Origin: Mycolicibacterium goodii
GTDB taxonomy: Bacteria > Actinomycetota > Actinomycetes > Mycobacteriales > Mycobacteriaceae
DNA: 64,000 bases
Reading direction: 5' to 3'
NCBI RefSeq assembly: GCF_022370755.2
Contig: NZ_CP092364.2
Coordinates: 6,448,001 to 6,512,000 of the forward strand
The notes beneath the pieces were generated by a model. That model was not told where the DNA came from. It saw only the letters and a list, made by a program, of their open reading frames with translations, and searched no databases. Positions 56,884-64,000 of this stretch are shown one piece after another. The position numbers and the translations under genes were made by a program. Position 1 is the first letter of the stretch; the number at the start of each line of letters is the position of its first letter.

Positions 56884-57551
56884 GCCCGCGCAATGGGCAC
56901 ACGATGAGCGTTTCGACCCGCTGGACCGTCGCGGTGCTGGTGGTCCTGGTGGCGTTGGGCACCGCGTTCTGGCTGGAGCTGCGCGACGACACTCCCGCCT
57001 CGGGCCCCGACGCCGGAACCGCGACGGCCCGCGACCACCGCGACGCCGACACGCCCGAGGCGCTGGCCGGACCGCGGGCCCGCGCCGATCTGCCGCCGTG
57101 CCCCGGCCCGGGTGACGGACAGGGACCCGAGGCGCTGCGCGGCATCACGCTGGAGTGCGCCGGGGACGGCACGCCCGTGGATGTCGCCGCGGCGCTGGCC
57201 GGACGACCCGTTGTGCTCAATCTGTGGGCCTACTGGTGCGGCCCGTGCGCCGACGAACTGCCCGCGATGGCCGAGTATCAGCGCCGCAACCCCGACGTGC
57301 TGGTGTTGACCGTGCACCAGGACGAGAACGAGACGGCCGCGCTGCTGCGTCTGGCCGAACTGGGCGTACGTCTGCCGACAGTGCAGGACGGCCGCAGGCT
57401 CGTCGCCGCGGCACTCAAGGTGCCCAACGTCATGCCTGCGACCGTGGTCCTGCGTCCGGACGGTAGCGTTGCCGAGATCCTGCCCCGCTCATTCGTCGAC
57501 GCCGACGAGATCGCGGCGGCGGTCGACGAGTTGATCCGATCGAGCCGATAG
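56880..57551 (+). CDS. Membrane-anchored thioredoxin-like protein (Rv3673c-like)
   Basis: A 223-residue protein with an N-terminal signal-anchor ([20 protein letters not shown]) and an extracytoplasmic TlpA/ResA-like domain with the WCGPC active site ([20 protein letters not shown]). The later cis-Pro loop is [12 protein letters not shown]. It probably reduces disulfides outside the membrane, for example in cytochrome c maturation. GTG 56880 overlaps the nth stop; ATG at 56904 is an alternative. Confidence 0.87.
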   Translation: MSPRNGHTMSVSTRWTVAVLVVLVALGTAFWLELRDDTPASGPDAGTATARDHRDADTPEALAGPRARADLPPCPGPGDGQGPEALRGITLECAGDGTPVDVAAALAGRPVVLNLWAYWCGPCADELPAMAEYQRRNPDVLVLTVHQDENETAALLRLAELGVRLPTVQDGRRLVAAALKVPNVMPATVVLRPDGSVAEILPRSFVDADEIAAAVDELIRSSR

Positions 57552-57562
57552 GAGCACCGAGG

Positions 57563-58351
57563 GTGAGTCCGACGCCCGAGGGGCTGGTTCCCGACGCCGC
57601 CCCGGCCTGGCTCAGACCGTTGTTGGACAACGTCGACCATGTGCCGAACGCGTATCGCCGCCGGGTCCCGCCGGAGGTGCTCGCGAGCATCGTGGAGGCC
57701 AACCACCAGGCCGCCGAGACCGGTTCGCGCCGCGACGCTGCCGTGTTGGTGCTGTTCTCGGGCCCACCGGACGCCCCGGCGGGTGCGCTGCCCGATGACG
57801 CCGACCTGCTCGTCACCGTGCGCGCGTCGACGCTGCGGCATCACGCCGGGCAGGCCGCGTTTCCCGGCGGCGCCACCGATCCCGAGGACACCGGCCCCGT
57901 GGCAACGGCGTTCCGCGAGGCCACCGAGGAGACCGGCGTCGACACCGGTCGGCTGTACCCCCTGGCCACGCTCGACAAGATGTTCATCCCGCCGTCGGGA
58001 TTCCACGTCGTGCCCGTGCTGGCGTACTCGCCCGATCCGGGACCGGTGGCCGTCGTCGACGAGTCCGAGACGGCCGCGGTGTCGCGGGTGCCGGTGCGCG
58101 CGTTCGTCAATCCGGAGAATCGGTTGATGGTGTACCGCGAGAGCAACACCAGCCGCTTCGCGGGCCCGGCGTTCCTGCTCAACGAGATGCTGGTGTGGGG
58201 TTTCACCGGCCAGGTGATCTCGGCGATGCTCGACGTCGCGGGCTGGGCCAAGCCGTGGAACACCGACGACGTGCGGGGACTGGAGGAAGCAATGGCGCTA
58301 GTCGGCCGTGCGAGCAGCTACGGTGAAGCCCATCGTGGAACTGGAATTTGA
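57563..58351 (+). CDS. NUDIX hydrolase, CoA pyrophosphatase-like (Rv3672c-like)
   Basis: A 262-residue protein. The NUDIX box is GGATDPEDTGPVATAFREATEETGV, and the preceding LRHHAGQAAFPGG is the NuCoA motif region of CoA diphosphatases. It may cleave CoA or acyl-CoA to phosphopantetheine. The GTG start follows AGGAG. Its stop overlaps marP by one base (TGATG). Confidence 0.88.
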   Translation: MSPTPEGLVPDAAPAWLRPLLDNVDHVPNAYRRRVPPEVLASIVEANHQAAETGSRRDAAVLVLFSGPPDAPAGALPDDADLLVTVRASTLRHHAGQAAFPGGATDPEDTGPVATAFREATEETGVDTGRLYPLATLDKMFIPPSGFHVVPVLAYSPDPGPVAVVDESETAAVSRVPVRAFVNPENRLMVYRESNTSRFAGPAFLLNEMLVWGFTGQVISAMLDVAGWAKPWNTDDVRGLEEAMALVGRASSYGEAHRGTGI

Positions 58352-59541
58352 TGACACCCTCGCTGTGGCTTGATCTGGCCGTCGTCGCCATCGCCTTCGT
58401 CGCCGCCGTCTCCGGTTGGCGCTCGGGGGCGCTGGGCTCGTTGATGTCGTTCATCGGCGTCGTGCTGGGTGCGGTGGCCGGTGTGCTGCTCGCGCCGCAC
58501 GTGATCCCGCATGTCGACGGCGCGCGCACCAAACTGTTCGTGACGCTGTTCCTCATCCTCGCGCTCGTGGTGGTGGGGGAGATCGCGGGTGTCGTGCTGG
58601 GCCGCGCGGTGCGCGGGACCATCCGCAGCGGGCTGTTCCGCGCGTTCGATTCGATCGTCGGCGTGAGCCTCATGCTGGTCTCGGTCCTGGTGGCCGCATG
58701 GTTGCTGGGCAGCCTGATGACCTCGTCGGACCAGCCGAACCTCGCTGCCGCCGTGAAGGGTTCACGCGTGCTCAGCGAGGTGGACCGGGTGGCGCCGAAC
58801 TGGTTGCGGCAGGTGCCGACGCGCCTGTCGGGCCTGCTGGACACCTCGGGTCTGCCCGACGTGCTCGAACCGTTCGGCCGCACCCCGATCGTCAACGTCG
58901 ACGCCCCCGATGCGGCGCTCGCCAACGATGCCGTCGTCGCCGCGACCCGGCCGAGCGTGGTGAAGATCCGCGGTGTCGCGCCGAGCTGCCAGAAGGTGCT
59001 CGAGGGCAGCGGTTTCGTGGTCGCGCCCAACCGCGTGATGTCCAACGCGCACGTGGTGGCTGGCGCCGACAGCGTGACGGTGGAGGTCGACGGCGAGACC
59101 TACGAGGCGGGCGTGGTGTCCTACGACCCCGACGCCGACATCTCGATCCTCGACGTGCCGAACCTGCCGTCGGCGCCGCTGGCGTTCGCGGCGGACCCGG
59201 CGCCGCAGGGCACCGACGCCGTGGTGATGGGCTACCCGGGCGGCGGTGACTTCCTGGCCACGCCCGCGCGCGTGCGCGAGATCATCGAGCTCAACGGGCC
59301 CGACATCTACCGCACCACCACCGTGACACGCGAGGTGTACACCGTCAGAGGCACTGTGCGGCAGGGCAATTCGGGCGGACCCATGATCAACCGGGCCGGC
59401 AAGGTGCTGGGTGTGGTGTTCGGCGCGGCCGTCGACGACGTCGACACCGGCTTCGTGCTGACCGCCAAGGAAGTGGAGCGCCAGCTCGCCAAGATCGGTA
59501 ACACCCAGCGCGTCGCGACCGGTACCTGCATCAACTCCTGA
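58351..59541 (+). CDS. marP: MarP, membrane serine protease for acid resistance
   Basis: A 396-residue protein. Four N-terminal transmembrane helices of the CvpA type (LWLDLAVVAIAFVAAVSGW, FIGVVLGAVAGVLLA, LFVTLFLILALVVVGEIAGVVLG, LMLVSVLVAAWLLG) precede a periplasmic trypsin-like domain. The triad is His in MSNAHVVAG, Asp in DPDADISILDV and Ser in RQGNSGGPMI. A cysteine pair (PSCQK, GTCINS) can form the redox-sensitive disulfide known in M. tuberculosis MarP. It maintains pH homeostasis through the peptidoglycan hydrolase RipA. Confidence 0.94.
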   Translation: MTPSLWLDLAVVAIAFVAAVSGWRSGALGSLMSFIGVVLGAVAGVLLAPHVIPHVDGARTKLFVTLFLILALVVVGEIAGVVLGRAVRGTIRSGLFRAFDSIVGVSLMLVSVLVAAWLLGSLMTSSDQPNLAAAVKGSRVLSEVDRVAPNWLRQVPTRLSGLLDTSGLPDVLEPFGRTPIVNVDAPDAALANDAVVAATRPSVVKIRGVAPSCQKVLEGSGFVVAPNRVMSNAHVVAGADSVTVEVDGETYEAGVVSYDPDADISILDVPNLPSAPLAFAADPAPQGTDAVVMGYPGGGDFLATPARVREIIELNGPDIYRTTTVTREVYTVRGTVRQGNSGGPMINRAGKVLGVVFGAAVDDVDTGFVLTAKEVERQLAKIGNTQRVATGTCINS

Positions 59542-60475
59542 GCTGCGCCAAGAACCGGCCCAGCTGCTCGTTGACCGCGCGGGGCTGCTCCTCGTGTGCG
59601 AAATGCCCCGCGCCGCTGATCGATACGTAGCGGCCGTGCGGGGCGAACCGCTGCGTCCGGTACACCGGGTCGGGCAGCACGTAGGGATCCTCGTCGCCGC
59701 GCAGGTGCAGCACCGGCACATTCACGGGACGTTTCATCGACGCCATGAACCGCCTGCCCTCACCGCGCAGCTGGCTGCGCACGGCCCACCGCTGGTACTC
59801 GAGCGCCGAATGGGCGGCCCCGGGAATCTGGATGGCGCGGCGCAGATGTCGCATCGACTCGGCGAAATCGGACGTCTCCTGCCACGCGGCCCCGGCACGG
59901 CTGCGAACCACGCGTTCGAGTTCGGCGGCGTCGTGACGGATGAGCTTGCGCTCGGGCCACATGGGCACCTGGTAGCGCAGCATCCACGGCAGCAGCGCGC
60001 GACCCTGGTCCCTGCGCGACAGCGCCGACGCGCGCAATGCCACCGGATGCGGTGAACTGACCACCGCGATCGCGCTCACCGCACGCCGATGCAGCACCGA
60101 GGTCGCCCAGCACACCAGTCCGCCGTCGGCGTGACCCACGAGCGTCGCGGTCTTGTGTCCGAGCGCGCGCACCAGCCCGGCCGTGTCGCCGGCCAGGGTC
60201 CATCCGTCATACCCGCGCGGTGGTTTGTCACTGCCGCCGTACCCGCGCAGGTCGACCGCCACCACGCGCGCGCCGTGCAGGCCTGTGAGTTGATGACGCC
60301 ACGACCACCAGAAGGAGCCGAAGCCGTGCAGCAGGATGACCAGCGGGCGGTCGCTCGCGACTTCGTGTCCTGCCGACTCGGCTTCGACGACGTGGAAGCG
60401 AATGCCGTTGGCGTGCACCTGCAGATGTCGCCACGGCCCGTCGATCCGAGTGACCGAGGGGTCGGGTGCCGGCAT
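59531..60475 (-). CDS. ephE: EphE-like alpha/beta hydrolase (epoxide hydrolase family)
   Basis: A 314-residue hydrolase. The oxyanion loop is LLHGFGSFWWSWRHQ, the nucleophile elbow is VGHADGGLV with Asp as in epoxide hydrolases and dehalogenases, and the terminal His is in ISGAGHFAHEEQP. The charge-relay acid is probably in LRGDEDPYV. The cap tyrosines typical of epoxide hydrolases are not certain. It overlaps marP convergently by 11 bases and precedes no gene on its own strand here. Confidence 0.82.
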   Translation of the reverse strand: MPAPDPSVTRIDGPWRHLQVHANGIRFHVVEAESAGHEVASDRPLVILLHGFGSFWWSWRHQLTGLHGARVVAVDLRGYGGSDKPPRGYDGWTLAGDTAGLVRALGHKTATLVGHADGGLVCWATSVLHRRAVSAIAVVSSPHPVALRASALSRRDQGRALLPWMLRYQVPMWPERKLIRHDAAELERVVRSRAGAAWQETSDFAESMRHLRRAIQIPGAAHSALEYQRWAVRSQLRGEGRRFMASMKRPVNVPVLHLRGDEDPYVLPDPVYRTQRFAPHGRYVSISGAGHFAHEEQPRAVNEQLGRFLAQLRS

Positions 60476-60984
60476 TACCAGCCGGACGGGTCAGAGTTCG
60501 GTTTGGCGGTGACGTCGACCTGTGCGGCGGCCTTGTCGTGACCCGGCGTGAGCGCCTCACGCGTTTCCTTCACGGATTCGATGGTCTGCCGCGGCCCGCG
60601 GATCCGGCGCACCTTGAGATACCCCAACAGCGCCAAAGCGCCCGTGAACAGCAGCATGATGCCGAACACGATCAGGAACGCCACCCACCGCCACAGCCAC
60701 GTGTCGAGGAGTTCGGCGAGGAAGAAGAAGAAAAAGAACGTCGAGTAGAACAGCACCACCAGCGCGGCGATGAAGAAGACGCTGCCGGTGAGGCCCTTCT
60801 TGACGTCGCGGGTGATCTCGGCCTTCGCCAGCTCCACCTCGGCCCGTACGAGCGTCGACATCTGTGCGGTGGCGTCCTTGACCAGATCGCCGATCGACGG
60901 ATCCGGCTTGGGGGCGTGCGGATCCACCAGCGGAATCGAGGTCACCGTCGCCGGTACGCCGTTCCTGCGGTCGCCAATGCTCAC
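60475..60984 (-). CDS. Phage-holin-family (DUF1469) membrane protein (Rv3669-like)
   Basis: A 169-residue protein. A helical N-terminal part SIGDLVKDATAQMSTLVRAEVELAKAEITRDVKKG is followed by two transmembrane helices (SVFFIAALVVLFYSTFFFFFFLAELL, WVAFLIVFGIMLLFTGALALLGYL), the usual DUF1469 pattern. A run of seven phenylalanines ends the first. GTG at 60984 (MSIGDRRNG) has GGAGG 8 bases upstream and is preferred over GTG 60990. It overlaps ephE by one base. Confidence 0.82.
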   Translation of the reverse strand: MSIGDRRNGVPATVTSIPLVDPHAPKPDPSIGDLVKDATAQMSTLVRAEVELAKAEITRDVKKGLTGSVFFIAALVVLFYSTFFFFFFLAELLDTWLWRWVAFLIVFGIMLLFTGALALLGYLKVRRIRGPRQTIESVKETREALTPGHDKAAAQVDVTAKPNSDPSGW

Positions 60985-61118
60985 GGACACTTCCTCCCCG
61001 GATCCAATGCGTTTCGCGGTTCATGTTGCCATGCGGGGGCGGGGTAAACGATCCCGGCCAGTGAACCGGCCCCAGTAGACTTCCAATATTCACTGGCTTA
61101 CGCGGGTCGGGCGCGTCG

Positions 61119-61835
61119 ATGGGAGGACACTTGGCGAGCAGACGCCGCTGGCAGTTGCTTGTTGGTGCACCGGTTGTTGCCCTGTTCGCTCTGCTTGCCC
61201 CGTGGGCCGCCGGAGACGCGCATGCCGCACCTCCCGTGGTACTCGGCGGCGGGTCGGGCATCGTCGTCAACGGCGAGTCGTTCTGCACACTCACCGCGAT
61301 CGGCCACGACAACGCGGGCCGGCTCATCGGCTTCACCTCGGCGCACTGCGGCGGGCCGGGTGCCACGGTGGCCGCCGAGAGTGACATGGCCGCGGGCGTG
61401 CTGGGCACGATGGTGGCAGGCAACGACCTGCTCGACTACGCCGTCATCGAATTCGACCCGCAGAAGGTCACGCCGACCAACAACATCAACGGATTCCGGA
61501 TCGATGGCATCGGGCCCGATCCCAAGTTCGGCGAGATCGCGTGCAAACTCGGCCGTACCACCGGTTACTCGTGCGGCGTGACATGGGGCCCGGGCAAGGA
61601 CCCCGGCACCATCGTCAACCAGGTGTGCGGCCAGCCCGGCGACTCGGGAGCGCCCGTGACCGTTAACAACCGCCTCGTGGGCATGATCCACGGTGCCTTC
61701 ACCGAGGATCTGCCCACCTGCGTGGTCAAGTTCGTGCCGCTGCACACTCCCGCGGTGACCATGTCGATCAACACCCAGCTCGCCGACATCGCCGCCAAGA
61801 ACCGGCCTGGCACCGGTTTCGTCCCGATCTCGTAG
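61119..61835 (+). CDS. Secreted S1-family serine protease (Rv3668c-like)
   Basis: A 238-residue protein. The signal peptide (RRRWQLLVGAPVVALFALLAPWAAGDAHA) is cleaved near residue 36. The chymotrypsin-like triad is His in TSAHCGG, Asp in LLDYAVIEF and Ser in QPGDSGAPV. Several cysteines suit disulfides outside the cell. ATG 61119 has no ribosome site; a TTG at 61131 follows GGGAGG at 4 bases and may be the real start. The substrate is unknown. Confidence 0.87.
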   Translation: MGGHLASRRRWQLLVGAPVVALFALLAPWAAGDAHAAPPVVLGGGSGIVVNGESFCTLTAIGHDNAGRLIGFTSAHCGGPGATVAAESDMAAGVLGTMVAGNDLLDYAVIEFDPQKVTPTNNINGFRIDGIGPDPKFGEIACKLGRTTGYSCGVTWGPGKDPGTIVNQVCGQPGDSGAPVTVNNRLVGMIHGAFTEDLPTCVVKFVPLHTPAVTMSINTQLADIAAKNRPGTGFVPIS

Positions 61836-61846
61836 TTCTCCAGGCG

Positions 61847-61904
61847 CGAGCAGACGCAAAACTGCTCAATTTCTGCGGAAAAAGGACAGTTTTGCGTCTG
61901 CTCG
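61847..61904. terminator. TRIT-like bidirectional terminator
   Basis: CGAGCAGACGCAAAACTG (61847-61864) and CAGTTTTGCGTCTGCTCG (61887-61904) form a perfect 18-bp stem. The 22-base loop holds an inner TTTC/GAAA pair. This GCAGACGCAAAA palindrome recurs in mycobacteria as a near-identical terminator family (TRIT). It separates the convergent protease and acs genes. Confidence 0.88.
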
Positions 61905-61910
61905 GCAGTA

Positions 61911-63866
<1,956 letters not shown>

Positions 63867-63979
63867 GGCTGTGAGCCTAGTCACCGAACGTTGCACATAC
63901 GTTGGACCCTCACATGTCGGCTGTTGGGCGGCGGTCTGGCTGCGCTGAACGGTCGGAGAACACGCGATCAGCGGTCGAC

Positions 63980-63985
63980 TAGTGT
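63980..63985 (+). promoter_or_regulatory. Possible -10 box for a gene starting at the window edge
   Basis: TAGTGT (TANNNT) ends 8 bases before an ATG at 63994. Only two full codons and one extra base of the frame are in the window, so the gene itself cannot be named. It would be a leaderless start divergent from acs. Confidence 0.35.
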
Positions 63986-64000
63986 GGCTGGTTATGACCG

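Overview
The window is high-GC, densely packed actinobacterial DNA with many ATGA/GTGA gene overlaps and frequent GTG starts. Gene content and order point to a fast-growing mycobacterium of the Mycolicibacterium smegmatis group. Markers are the ergothioneine genes egtC-egtD-egtE, the lfrR-lfrA efflux locus, the mycofactocin-linked alcohol dehydrogenase cluster, and a backbone that I recognise from memory as collinear with M. tuberculosis Rv3702c to Rv3667 (egtC to acs). No insertion sequence, prophage, CRISPR array or rRNA was seen. There is one tRNA (Pro, anticodon CGG).

Layout. 1-2419: end of the ergothioneine operon. 2416-3523: TetR repressor and a divergent NTF2-like gene with two operator palindromes between them. 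3695-11735: alcohol-oxidation region with an NDMA/mycofactocin-type methanol dehydrogenase, a MoxR ATPase plus VWA partner, a second iron alcohol dehydrogenase, the MnoS/MnoR-like two-component system, and a methyltransferase that is probably MftM. 11924-18647: methyltransferases, a GCS2-family ligase, a UlaG-like hydrolase, catalase and an acyltransferase. 18700-25840: glpK, a membrane protein, two PadR regulators, a carotenoid oxygenase, and lfrA/lfrR. 25890-33725: a membrane-centred cluster (RDD, SpoIIM-like, DUF58, MoxR, DUF4350, DUF4129, multi-pass protein, SIMPL).

33735-36986: YqeY, then a stress block of manganese catalase, hemerythrin-like protein and a 48-residue protein. The first two carry textbook SigF promoters. 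37033-42447: thioesterase, SRPBCC protein, Ser/Thr kinase, two small proteins outside usual size limits, tRNA-Pro, cysteine desulfhydrase and a phosphoesterase. 42547-45653: ponA2 and whiB4, divergent. 45815-51254: an accessory cluster absent from the M. tuberculosis order I remember (PucR regulator, PLP decarboxylase, amino-acid permease, beta-lactamase-like hydrolase). 51224-63866: conserved block bagB-bagA, DUF4177, RidA, MBL hydrolase, crp, nth, thioredoxin-like protein, NUDIX, marP, ephE, a DUF1469-type protein, a secreted serine protease and acs.

Themes are redox protection (ergothioneine, catalases, hemerythrin, WhiB4, cysteine desulfhydrase), alcohol and glycerol carbon use, and envelope maintenance (PonA2, MarP, Get3-like ATPases, the MoxR/DUF58 cluster). 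The least explained parts are the MoxR/VWA pair beside the alcohol dehydrogenase, the PucR-decarboxylase-permease-hydrolase cluster, and several small ORFs and large inverted repeats. All product names rest on reading the translations; no database search was run.
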